Notes: a model not told the origin generated them from the sequence alone. A stretch of 7,042 nucleotides of DNA from Giesbergeria sp. (GCA_030690515.1 JAUYGP010000316.1:1-7042); one strand, 5' to 3'. Shown: positions 1 to 6,012, numbered from the stretch's first letter. A program made the numbers and translations.

Positions 1-735
1 GTGACCGGCCCCACAGGCTCAGGCAAAACGGTGTCCCTGTATACCTGCTTGAACCTGCTGAACAAACCAGGGGTCAATATCGCCACAGCAGAAGACCCGT
101 CTGAAATCAACCTGCCAGGGGTCAATCAGGTCAATGTCAACGACAAGGCGGGCCTCACTTTTGCTGTGGCCTTGAAATCCTTCCTGCGCCAGGATCCCGA
201 CATCATCATGGTGGGGGAAATTCGCGATCTGGAAACAGCCGATATTTCCATCAAAGCCGCCCAAACTGGCCACTTGGTCCTCTCAACCCTGCACACTAAC
301 GATGCGCCAACAACCCTGACACGGATGCGCAACATGGGTATTGCGCCGTTCAACATTGCGTCCAGCGTCATCCTCATCACGGCACAACGGTTAGCCCGTC
401 GCTTGTGTCCTCAGTGCAAGACACCAGCCGACATTCCCCACGAAGCACTGATTGATGCAGGCTACGCGGAAGAAGACATTGATGGCTCCTGGGTGCCCTA
501 TAAGCCGGTGGGATGCTCTGCCTGCAATAACGGCTACAAGGGGCGTGTCGGTATCTACCAGGTCATGCCCATCACCGAAGACATCCAACGCATCATCTTG
601 CGCGATGGCAGCGCACTGGAAATCGCTGAGCAAGCGCGGCGCGAGGGCGTACGCTCGCTACGCGACTCCGGGCTATACAAAGCGCGGCAGGGCATGACTT
701 CGCTTGAGGAAGTCCTGGCCGTCACCAACCTATAA
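1..735 (+). CDS. pilB: Type IV pilus assembly ATPase PilB, C-terminal part (5' truncated by window)
   Basis: This is the C-terminal catalytic half of PilB, the cytoplasmic hexameric ATPase that powers type IV pilus extension from the inner-membrane platform. Numbering from the window edge, the visible protein has a Walker A loop GPTGSGKT (3-10), an Asp box around AEDPSE (30-35), a Walker B region DPDIIMVGEIRD (65-76), a His box TGHLVLSTLHTNDA (89-102), and two CxxC pairs (CPQC 136-139, CSAC 172-175) that form the zinc site of extension-type GspE/PilB ATPases. Retraction ATPases (PilT) normally lack this tetracysteine site, which supports PilB. The protein is 244 residues long to the TAA at 733-735, whereas PilB is usually about 570, so more than half lies upstream. 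The GTG at position 1 is an internal valine codon just before the P-loop, not the start. pilC follows after 23 bases. Confidence 0.95.
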   Translation: MTGPTGSGKTVSLYTCLNLLNKPGVNIATAEDPSEINLPGVNQVNVNDKAGLTFAVALKSFLRQDPDIIMVGEIRDLETADISIKAAQTGHLVLSTLHTNDAPTTLTRMRNMGIAPFNIASSVILITAQRLARRLCPQCKTPADIPHEALIDAGYAEEDIDGSWVPYKPVGCSACNNGYKGRVGIYQVMPITEDIQRIILRDGSALEIAEQARREGVRSLRDSGLYKARQGMTSLEEVLAVTNL

Positions 736-747
736 GAACTACCAGAC

Positions 748-753
748 AAGGAA
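748..753 (+). promoter_or_regulatory. Ribosome binding site of pilC
   Basis: The purine-rich AAGGAA lies five bases before the ATG at 759. It is the clearest Shine-Dalgarno sequence in the rightward block and fixes the pilC start. It sits inside the 23-base pilB-pilC gap. Confidence 0.7.
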
Positions 754-758
754 GCGCA

Positions 759-1976
759 ATGGCAACCGCTGCATCACGGAGCATCAAGGACTTTGTCTTT
801 GAGTGGGAGGGCAAAGACCGCAACGGAAAGATCGTTCGTGGTGAAATTCGCGCCTCGGGCGAAAACCAGGTACAGGCTACCTTGCGCCGTCAAGGCGTCT
901 TTCCCACGAAAATCAAGAAACGCCGCATGCGTTCGGGCAAAAAAATTAAGCCCAAGGACATTGCACTATTCACTCGCCAAATGGCGACCATGATGAAGGC
1001 TGGTGTGCCTCTGCTACAAGCCTTTGACATCGTGGGACGCGGAAACACCAATCCCAGCGTAGGCAAGTTGCTCAATGACATTCGCAGCGACGTCGAAACC
1101 GGCACCTCACTCAATGGGGCGTTTCGCAAATTTCCGATGTACTTCGACAGCCTGTATTGCAATCTGGTCGAAGCGGGTGAGTCCGCTGGTATTCTGGAAG
1201 CCCTGCTGGATCGGCTGGCGATGTACATGGAAAAAACAGAGGCGATCAAATCCAAGATCCGATCTGCGCTCATGTACCCCATTTCGGTCGTCATCGTGGC
1301 ATTTGTCGTAGTGACGGTGATCATGATCTTCGTGATTCCAGCCTTCAAGGAGGTATTCACCTCCTTTGGTGCCGATCTGCCGGCGCCTACCCTGTTCGTG
1401 ATGGGTATTAGCGAAATTTTCGTCAAATGGTGGTGGCTGATTTTTGGTGTGATCGGTGGTGGTTTCTACTTTTTCATGCAAGCGTGGAAGCGCAATGAAA
1501 AAATGCAGATGTTTATGGACAGGTTGCTACTGCGCATTCCGATTTTTGGCGACCTGATCAACAAGTCCGCTGTGGCGCGCTGGACACGCACGCTCTCCAC
1601 CATGTTCGCGGCCGGTGTTCCCTTGGTCGAAGCGCTGGACTCCGTCGGCGGTGCCGCCGGTAACTCGGTCTACGCCATGGCGACCGACAAAATCCAGCAG
1701 GAAGTGTCTACCGGCACAAGCCTGACCGCCGCCATGAGCAATGCCAACGTATTCCCCTCCATGGTGATACAGATGTGTGCCATCGGTGAAGAGTCCGGCT
1801 CCATCGACCACATGTTGGGCAAGGCGGCCGATTTTTACGAAGCTGAAGTCGACGAAATGGTTGCCGGGCTCTCGAGTCTGATGGAGCCCATCATCATCGT
1901 GTTCCTCGGCACCTTGATTGGTGGCATTGTGGTGTCGATGTACCTGCCAATTTTCAAGCTGGGTCAGGTCGTCTGA
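759..1976 (+). CDS. pilC: Type IV pilus inner-membrane platform protein PilC
   Basis: PilC is the polytopic inner-membrane platform of the type IV pilus machine. It couples the PilB/PilT ATPases to pilin insertion or removal. The 405-residue protein has the family's usual length and its two repeated GspF/T2SSF domains, at about residues 70-193 and 273-396. Each opens with a related helix (FTRQMATMMKAGVPLLQAFD at 71-90 and WTRTLSTMFAAGVPLVEALD at 275-294). Three hydrophobic segments are visible: about 172-195, 224-240 and 376-398. The basic N-terminal region (KKRRMRSGKKIKPK, 53-66) should face the cytoplasm. The ATG at 759 has a good ribosome binding site. The TGA at 1974-1976 shares its A with the pilD ATG, so pilD is probably translationally coupled. 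An inverted repeat at 1347-1366, inside the gene, is listed separately. Confidence 0.96.
   Translation: MATAASRSIKDFVFEWEGKDRNGKIVRGEIRASGENQVQATLRRQGVFPTKIKKRRMRSGKKIKPKDIALFTRQMATMMKAGVPLLQAFDIVGRGNTNPSVGKLLNDIRSDVETGTSLNGAFRKFPMYFDSLYCNLVEAGESAGILEALLDRLAMYMEKTEAIKSKIRSALMYPISVVIVAFVVVTVIMIFVIPAFKEVFTSFGADLPAPTLFVMGISEIFVKWWWLIFGVIGGGFYFFMQAWKRNEKMQMFMDRLLLRIPIFGDLINKSAVARWTRTLSTMFAAGVPLVEALDSVGGAAGNSVYAMATDKIQQEVSTGTSLTAAMSNANVFPSMVIQMCAIGEESGSIDHMLGKAADFYEAEVDEMVAGLSSLMEPIIIVFLGTLIGGIVVSMYLPIFKLGQVV
1347..1366 (+). other. Perfect inverted repeat inside pilC: SD-like arm and anti-SD-like arm
   Basis: AAGGAGGT at 1347-1354 and ACCTCCTT at 1359-1366 are exact reverse complements separated by four bases (ATTC). 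The first arm is a full-strength Shine-Dalgarno sequence. The second arm with its flanks reads TCACCTCCTTT, the same as the conserved 3' tail of bacterial 16S rRNA. It encodes residues around FKEVFTSF (196-203), directly after the first membrane segment. No correctly spaced ATG or GTG follows, so it does not look like an internal start. The hairpin is seen directly. Any role, such as a translational pause, is inference, and chance codon choice in a conserved protein segment could explain it. Confidence 0.45.
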
Positions 1977-2848
1977 TGTTGCTGGCACCGTGGTCGGATG
2001 CCGCATTGGCGGGCATCCTGGGATTGCTGGTGGGCAGTTTCCTGAATGTTGTGATCTACCGCATTCCCAAAATGATGGAGCGCCAATGGGCGGCTGAATG
2101 CGCCGACTATGCGGCCACGGTCGGCATTCAGGCCCCTGCGGTGACACCGCCTGAGGTTTTCAACCTGTCTCGACCTCGTTCCCGCTGCCAGGCATGCGGG
2201 CACCAGTTGCGCTGGTACGAGAACATCCCGGTGCTTAGCTACGTCTTCCTGCGGGGCCGCTGCTCCTCGTGCAGCGTGGGTATCAGCGCCCGCTATCCCA
2301 TGGTGGAGCTCTTCACCGCAACGCTGTTTTTCTTCTGCGTGCAGCACTGGGGCGCTACGCCAACGGGTCTGGCGTGGTGCTTCTATTCCGCCATGCTGGT
2401 TGCTCTGGCTTTCATTGACTGGGATACCACTCTGTTGCCCGACGATTTGACCCTGCCGCTGCTATGGGCAGGACTGCTGGCATCGGCCCTGCAGTGGATC
2501 GAAGTACCGCTGTTCAACGCGGTGATAGGTGCCGTGGCGGGCTATCTGTCGCTGTGGCTGGTTTACTGGGGGTTCAAGCTGGCCACCGGCAAGGAAGGCA
2601 TGGGATATGGCGACTTCAAGCTGTTTGCTGCACTGGGCGCCTGGTTTGGCTGGCAAGCCCTTGTTCCCTTGATCCTGATGGCCTCCGTGGTGGGCGCCGT
2701 CGTAGGTATCGCGCTTAAATTCGCCAGCAATCTGCGTGAGGGCGGCTACGTTCCCTTCGGGCCCTTTCTGGCTGGTGCGGGCTTTCTCGGTATGGTTTTT
2801 GGCCCTCAGGCCATTCTGGACAGCCTGCTGAAGTCCCTGGGCCTGTGA
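1976..2848 (+). CDS. pilD: Prepilin peptidase / N-methyltransferase PilD
   Basis: PilD is the inner-membrane aspartyl protease (peptidase family A24) that cleaves the leader of type IV pilins and type II secretion pseudopilins and methylates the new N-terminal residue. The protein has 290 residues, the usual length. In order it shows an N-terminal hydrophobic segment (about 8-27), a cytoplasmic domain with two CxxC pairs (CQAC 71-74, CSSC 96-99) typical of bifunctional proteobacterial PilD, then a series of hydrophobic helices. The catalytic aspartates are best placed at D148 (FIDWDTTLLPD) and D213 in GMGYGD, by alignment with the GxGD family pattern. The ATG overlaps the pilC TGA by one base (TGATG) and no strong ribosome binding site is evident, so translation is probably coupled to pilC. 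The stop overlaps the coaE GTG by four bases. Confidence 0.95.
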   Translation: MLLAPWSDAALAGILGLLVGSFLNVVIYRIPKMMERQWAAECADYAATVGIQAPAVTPPEVFNLSRPRSRCQACGHQLRWYENIPVLSYVFLRGRCSSCSVGISARYPMVELFTATLFFFCVQHWGATPTGLAWCFYSAMLVALAFIDWDTTLLPDDLTLPLLWAGLLASALQWIEVPLFNAVIGAVAGYLSLWLVYWGFKLATGKEGMGYGDFKLFAALGAWFGWQALVPLILMASVVGAVVGIALKFASNLREGGYVPFGPFLAGAGFLGMVFGPQAILDSLLKSLGL

Positions 2849-3465
2849 TCCGCGCACCAACATCCTCTGTGCGTCTAGGACTGACCGGCGGCATTGGCAG
2901 CGGAAAAAGCACGGTGGGCCGCCTGCTGGTCAACCGGGGGGCAGCCCTCCTGGATGCGGACGAGATTGCCCGCGAGATGACCCAACCCGGCGGGCTGGCC
3001 ATGCCCTCCATCGTTCAAACCTTTGGGCCGGAATACATGGACGCCAGCGGCGCCCTGGACCGCCCGCGCATGCGGGATCTCGCCTTTTCCAGACCTGCTT
3101 CGCGCAAACAACTAGAGGCTATTGTTCATCCACTGGTCGCCCAATGCACCGAGCACCGCGCACGCGCTGCTGAAACCCAAGGGCGTCGCTTGCTGGTGTT
3201 TGACATCCCCTTACTGGTCGAATCGGGGCACTGGCCGCGCCAGCTGGATGCGGTGGTGGTGGTCGATTGCCGGATCGAAACACAGATCAACCGCGTCATG
3301 GCACGCAATGCCCTGGATCGGAAAACCATCGAAGGCATCATTGCAGCGCAGTCCAGCCGCTCGGATCGGCGCAGGGCAGCCGATGCAGTCCTCTATAACG
3401 ACCTGTTGTCCCTGGACGCCCTGCAATCCCAGGTGGACGCGCTCGCTACGCGGTTCGGGCTATGA
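2845..3465 (+). CDS. coaE: Dephospho-CoA kinase
   Basis: CoaE phosphorylates the 3'-hydroxyl of dephospho-CoA with ATP, the last step of coenzyme A synthesis, in the cytosol. The 206-residue protein fits the family length. It has a Walker A loop GGIGSGKS (15-22), the DADEIAR segment (37-43), HPLV (95-98), the DIPLLVES segment (120-127) and the late AAQSSRSDRRRAADAVLYN region (167-185) matching the lid and adenine-binding pattern of CoaE. The GTG start sits in a four-base GTGA overlap with the pilD stop and has no obvious Shine-Dalgarno sequence, so expression probably depends on translation of pilD. The pil-coaE linkage is common in proteobacteria and does not imply that CoA is needed for pilus assembly. 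The gene ends at a TGA at 3463-3465, followed by a 159-base spacer. Confidence 0.95.
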   Translation: MIRAPTSSVRLGLTGGIGSGKSTVGRLLVNRGAALLDADEIAREMTQPGGLAMPSIVQTFGPEYMDASGALDRPRMRDLAFSRPASRKQLEAIVHPLVAQCTEHRARAAETQGRRLLVFDIPLLVESGHWPRQLDAVVVVDCRIETQINRVMARNALDRKTIEGIIAAQSSRSDRRRAADAVLYNDLLSLDALQSQVDALATRFGL

Positions 3466-3517
3466 TGAACGCCCTGGAAGCAACCCGTAGAACATGCTTG
3501 CGATCCACATGAAAAAA

Positions 3518-3562
3518 GCGCATCCGTCTATGCCACGCTACCTCGGCAGGTCATGGATGCGC
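3518..3562 (-). terminator. Nested inverted repeat in the coaE-zapD spacer; possible minus-strand terminator
   Basis: GCGCATCC at 3518-3525 is the exact reverse complement of GGATGCGC at 3555-3562. The stem can extend by a G-U and a T-A pair. Inside it, TGCC (3531-3534) and GGCA (3545-3548) can form a second short stem with a ten-base loop. A run of six A lies at 3512-3517, so on the minus strand the hairpin is followed by TTTTTT, the look of an intrinsic terminator for leftward transcription. On the plus strand no T-run follows. No minus-strand gene is visible that would need it. It may instead be a structured leader for zapD or a stop for antisense transcripts. The repeat is certain and its function is not. 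Confidence 0.4.
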
Positions 3563-3611
3563 GGTGCAACCCCGAAAAGCCTCCTTCGCCCCACGGGGCA
3601 GCCTCCCACCC

Positions 3612-3615
3612 GGAA
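3612..3615 (+). promoter_or_regulatory. Weak ribosome binding site deciding the zapD start
   Basis: GGAA ends nine bases before the GTG at 3625. It is modest, but it supports initiation at that GTG rather than at the in-frame ATG at 3553, whose upstream bases lie inside a stem-loop and show no Shine-Dalgarno match. Confidence 0.4.
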
Positions 3616-3624
3616 CCTGGCAGC

Positions 3625-4380
3625 GTGATTCTTTACGAATACCCCTTCAACGAACGCATTCGCACCTATTTGCGGCTGGAACTGCTGTTCCGGCGGCTGG
3701 GCGAACTCATCGCGCGCACCGCAGCGCTGGATCACCACTTCGCCTTGACCACCATCTTCGAGATCATGGACGTTGCCGCCCGTGCCGACCTCAAGTCAGA
3801 TGTACTCAAGGACATCGAAAAACAGAAACATCTACTAGATAGCTACCGCGGTAACCCTGCGATCTCGGAAGCAGCGCTGGACGGCATCGTGGCTCAGCTC
3901 GACCGCTGTTTTACCAGCCTGAACACCCAAGTCGGAAAGACAGGCCAACCGCTGACCGAAAACGACTGGCTTATGGCCATTCGCAGCCGTGCCGGTATTC
4001 CAGGAGGCACCTGCGGTTTCGACCTGCCCAGCTATGCCGCTTGGCAACACCGCCCCGCCGCCGAGCGGCAGCAGGCGCTTGAAGGCTGGGTCAGTGCGCT
4101 GGCCCCGCTGGCTGAATCCATCTTTCTGCTGCTCAAGCTGTTGCGCGACTCCGGCGTGGCCCAAAAGGTGGCCGCCGAACGGGGGCAACTGCAGCAAAAC
4201 TTGCCCCAGGGCCGCACCTTCCAGCTGCTGCGACTGCGCATCGACCCCGCACTCGGGCTGGTTCCCGAGATCAGCGGCAACCGACTCATGGTCTCGGTGC
4301 GCCTGATGCAGCAGCAGCCCGATGGGCATTTGCAGGCCAGCACCGACGACGCCGTTTTTGAACTGACCCTGTGCGCCTGA
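3625..4380 (+). CDS. zapD: Cell division protein ZapD (FtsZ-associated; DUF1342)
   Basis: ZapD (YacF) binds the FtsZ C-terminus and cross-links FtsZ filaments at the division ring. The protein from the GTG at 3625 has 251 residues, close to the roughly 250 usual in the family, and begins with the expected MILYEYPFNERIRTYLRLE. The helical N-terminal half runs to about residue 115. The second half carries the conserved stretches SRAGIPGGTCGFDLP (121-135) and QNLPQGRTFQLLRLRIDP (191-208), then the all-beta C-terminus ending ELTLCA. An in-frame ATG at 3553 would add 24 residues rich in Pro, His and Ser that do not look like this family, and it lies in an inverted repeat, so I prefer the GTG. yacG starts 15 bases after the stop. 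The neighbours coaE and yacG match the coaE-zapD-yacG order known from E. coli. Confidence 0.93.
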   Translation: MILYEYPFNERIRTYLRLELLFRRLGELIARTAALDHHFALTTIFEIMDVAARADLKSDVLKDIEKQKHLLDSYRGNPAISEAALDGIVAQLDRCFTSLNTQVGKTGQPLTENDWLMAIRSRAGIPGGTCGFDLPSYAAWQHRPAAERQQALEGWVSALAPLAESIFLLLKLLRDSGVAQKVAAERGQLQQNLPQGRTFQLLRLRIDPALGLVPEISGNRLMVSVRLMQQQPDGHLQASTDDAVFELTLCA

Positions 4381-4395
4381 GAGCGCTGCGGAACC

Positions 4396-4620
4396 ATGCC
4401 ATCCCAGCCGCCCACCATTTCTTCACCCGCACGCCAGGTGGCCTGCCCCGCATGCCGCGGCCCCAGCCTCTATAGCACCCAAAATCCCTGGCGCCCTTTC
4501 TGCAGCGAACGCTGCAAGCAAATGGATTTGGGCGCCTGGGCGAGTGAGGGGTTTCGCGTCCCTGCCGAGACACCTCCCGATGAAGCACTCCGGGGTGATC
4601 TCCGAGAAAATTTTGAGTGA
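4396..4620 (+). CDS. yacG: DNA gyrase inhibitor YacG, small zinc protein
   Basis: YacG is a small zinc-finger protein that binds GyrB and inhibits DNA gyrase in E. coli. The 74-residue product contains the diagnostic cysteines C17-P-A-C20 and C36-S-E-R-C40, spaced CxxC-x15-CxxxC, followed by the family's QMDLGAWASEGFRVP segment (42-56). The length is typical of betaproteobacterial members. The start is the first ATG after zapD, 15 bases downstream, with only a weak GGA three bases before it, so translation may be helped by ribosomes leaving zapD. An intrinsic terminator starts within ten bases of its stop, making this the last gene of the rightward block. Confidence 0.92.
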   Translation: MPSQPPTISSPARQVACPACRGPSLYSTQNPWRPFCSERCKQMDLGAWASEGFRVPAETPPDEALRGDLRENFE

Positions 4621-4625
4621 AATAC

Positions 4626-4661
4626 GGCTCTAACGCTTTCCCATAAATCGTTAGTAGCTAT
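4626..4661 (-). repeat. Comamonadaceae-type short palindromic element, copy A
   Basis: Read on the minus strand, this 36-base stretch begins ATAGCTACTAACG and ends AAAGCGTTAGAGCC. It aligns without gaps to copy B (5977-6012) at 24 of 36 positions, including ATAGCT, ATGG and AAGCG blocks. Both resemble a dispersed palindrome I remember from Comamonadaceae intergenic regions, roughly ATAGCTGCTAGCGC, a spacer, then GCGCTAGAGGC. That recollection has not been checked. The local sequence (4660-4680) is much more AT-rich than its surroundings. This copy also forms the yacG terminator and supplies the TAG of the Nudix gene. Confidence 0.55.
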
Positions 4662-4667
4662 ATTTTT
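4627..4667 (+). terminator. Intrinsic terminator downstream of yacG
   Basis: GCTCTAACG (4627-4635) pairs with CGTTAGTAGC (4649-4658), giving nine base pairs with one bulged T. After a C/T mismatch, TTT (4637-4639) pairs with AAA (4645-4647), leaving a five-base loop. A T-rich tail (TATATTTTT, 4659-4667) follows on the plus strand. It sits seven bases after the yacG stop and fits a Rho-independent terminator for rightward transcription. The distal arm ends on the stop codon of the converging Nudix gene. On the minus strand the T-tract is poorer (GTATTTCAC), so leftward termination here is less sure. Confidence 0.7.
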
Positions 4668-5107
4668 AATAGTATTTCAGGATCAAACGGTACACCACGT
4701 TCCTGTGCTAGCCAGTCCAGCACGGGCAAGGCGCCTGGTAGCACCGGGCGCACCGTGGGGGGCCAGGGCTGCCAGGACATGGCCTGGCTTTCGCGCATCT
4801 CGAAGTCGCCCGTCCAATCCCACACCTTGCACCAATGCAACCGCACCAAGGCATGCGGATAGTCGTGCTCTGTCACTTTCCAGACCTGCGCCGGGCCGAT
4901 GGAGACACCAAGCTCCTCGATCAACTCCCGTCGTAGCGCCTGCTCCACGGTCTCGCCCGCTTCGATCTTGCCGCCCGGAAACTCCCAATAGCCAGCATAA
5001 GCCTTGCCGGGTGGCCGGGTGGTGAGCAGCAAACGGCCATCGCTGCGCAGCAGGATGCCCACCGCCACCTCAGTGTGCGTGCGTGGTGCGGGCGCGGCTT
5101 CAGCCAC
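4658..5107 (-). CDS. mutT: MutT-like Nudix hydrolase (probable 8-oxo-dGTP diphosphatase)
   Basis: This Nudix hydrolase probably removes oxidised nucleotides such as 8-oxo-dGTP from the cytosolic pool, limiting mutation. Starting from the GTG at 5107 it has 149 residues. The Nudix box is complete at 46-68 (G46, E52, R60-E61, E64-E65, G67) and follows GYWEFPGG. The early VAVGILLRSDGRLLLTTRPPG (14-34) and the later EHDYPHALVRLHW (80-92) are typical of MutT-type members rather than other Nudix groups. The start is uncertain. GTG 5107 has AGGG seven bases upstream. ATG 5122, five codons earlier, overlaps the upstream ATPase gene by 23 bases and lacks a Shine-Dalgarno match. The last residues, about EILLKI and the TAG, come from AT-rich sequence at the edge of repeat copy A. 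Substrate specificity cannot be read from the sequence. Confidence 0.85.
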   Translation of the reverse strand: MAEAAPAPRTHTEVAVGILLRSDGRLLLTTRPPGKAYAGYWEFPGGKIEAGETVEQALRRELIEELGVSIGPAQVWKVTEHDYPHALVRLHWCKVWDWTGDFEMRESQAMSWQPWPPTVRPVLPGALPVLDWLAQERGVPFDPEILLKI

Positions 5108-5972
5108 TGTTCCGCCCTGCATAATCACGGGCAAACTGGTAGGCCACGCGGCCGCTGCGCGAGCCACGCTCCAATGCCCAGACCAGCGCCTCGGGGCGCG
5201 CTGCCTCGATGGCGGCCGCAGGCACACCCAACGACGCCAACCACTGCGCTGTGATGGCCAAGTATTCGTCCTGGCTGAAGGGATAAAAGCTTACCCACAG
5301 ACCAAAGCGCTCCGACAGCGAAATTTTCTCCTCAACTCCTTCTCCAGGGTGTATCTCGCCATCGTCCGTATGTGTGTAGCTGAGGTTCTCCCGCATGTAT
5401 TCGGGCAGCAGATGGCGCCGGTTGCTGGTGGCGTAGATCAGCACGTTGGGCGTCGCGGCAGCCACCGAGCCGTCCAGAATGGACTTGAGGGCCTTGTAGC
5501 CTGGCTCACCATCTTCGAAGCTCAAGTCATCGCAAAAGACAATGAATTTTTCGGGCTGACCTGCCACCACGTCCACAATGTCCGGCAAATCGGTGAGATC
5601 GGCCTTGTCCACTTCGATCAGCCTCAAACCCTGCGGTGCATAAGCATTCAGGCAGGCTTTGATGAGCGAGGACTTTCCGGTCCCGCGCGCGCCGGTCAAA
5701 AGTACGTTGTTGGCTGCGCGCCCGTCCACAAACTGCCGCGTGTTGCGCTCGATCTTTTCCTTCTGGCCGTCAATTTCCTTCAGATCCGCCAGCTGCATCG
5801 CAGCCACATGGCGCACGGGCTCCAACGTGCCGTGGCCGCTGCTGCGCTTGCGGTAGCGCCAGGCAATGGATCCCGACCAGTCGGGCGCGCTCAAGGGCTG
5901 CGGCAACACGGACTCGATGCGTGCAATGAGTTGCTCTGCACGCATCATCAGATGATCAAATCTATCGTTCAT
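5100..5972 (-). CDS. AAA+ family ATPase, DUF815 (PF05673-like), function unknown
   Basis: This is a 290-residue single-domain P-loop ATPase. It has a Walker A loop GARGTGKS (94-101), a Walker B strand FIVFCDDL (143-150), a sensor-1 segment YATSNRRHL (180-188), a likely arginine finger in SERFGLWVSF (220-229) and a sensor-2-like SGRVAYQF (273-280). The N-terminal 90 residues are charged and helical. No membrane segment or signal peptide is visible, so it should be cytosolic. The arrangement matches the DUF815 family of AAA+ proteins, for which I know of no firmly established function. It lies 44 bases downstream of argJ, with that gap filled by repeat copy B, and its 3' end overlaps the Nudix gene. 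GGA seven bases before the ATG serves as ribosome binding site. A role as loader, remodeller or helicase-like factor would be a guess. Confidence 0.88.
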   Translation of the reverse strand: MNDRFDHLMMRAEQLIARIESVLPQPLSAPDWSGSIAWRYRKRSSGHGTLEPVRHVAAMQLADLKEIDGQKEKIERNTRQFVDGRAANNVLLTGARGTGKSSLIKACLNAYAPQGLRLIEVDKADLTDLPDIVDVVAGQPEKFIVFCDDLSFEDGEPGYKALKSILDGSVAAATPNVLIYATSNRRHLLPEYMRENLSYTHTDDGEIHPGEGVEEKISLSERFGLWVSFYPFSQDEYLAITAQWLASLGVPAAAIEAARPEALVWALERGSRSGRVAYQFARDYAGRNSG

Positions 5973-5976
5973 TTCG

Positions 5977-6012
5977 GTATCCAGCGCTTATCCATCAAGC
6001 GCAATCAGCTAT
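5977..6012 (-). repeat. Comamonadaceae-type short palindromic element, copy B
   Basis: On the minus strand it begins ATAGCTGATTGCGC and ends AAGCGCTGGATAC. GCGCTT (5984-5989) and AAGCGC (5997-6002) form a six-base-pair stem with a seven-base loop. It matches copy A at 24 of 36 positions in the same orientation. It fills most of the argJ-ATPase spacer. No T-run follows on the minus strand, so it should not terminate argJ transcription efficiently. Its end runs into the GGA used as ribosome binding site of the ATPase gene. Confidence 0.55.

Noticed and set aside
1..3. GTG at the window edge as the pilB start
   Set aside because: It lies two residues before the Walker A loop. PilB carries a long N-terminal part before this, so the codon is an internal valine.
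1347..1371. Internal translation start within pilC driven by the AAGGAGGT
   Set aside because: The nearest GTG (1369) is 14 bases away and out of frame with pilC, no ATG is suitably placed, and the site can be masked by its own hairpin.
890..1426. Minus-strand open frame of 178 codons opposite pilC
   Set aside because: It lies wholly within pilC and has no credible start context or domain. It is explained by codon structure of the coding strand.
3461..3466. TATGAT at the end of coaE as a -10 promoter element for zapD
   Set aside because: It matches the -10 consensus in five of six bases, but there is no acceptable -35 at the right distance (CGCGCT) and no extended -10.
5120..5227. Longer Nudix protein starting at the ATG at 5225-5227
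   Set aside because: The extra 35-40 residues would be read in another frame through the conserved C-terminus of the ATPase. They are Arg/Ala/Ser/Trp-rich and unlike any Nudix N-terminus.
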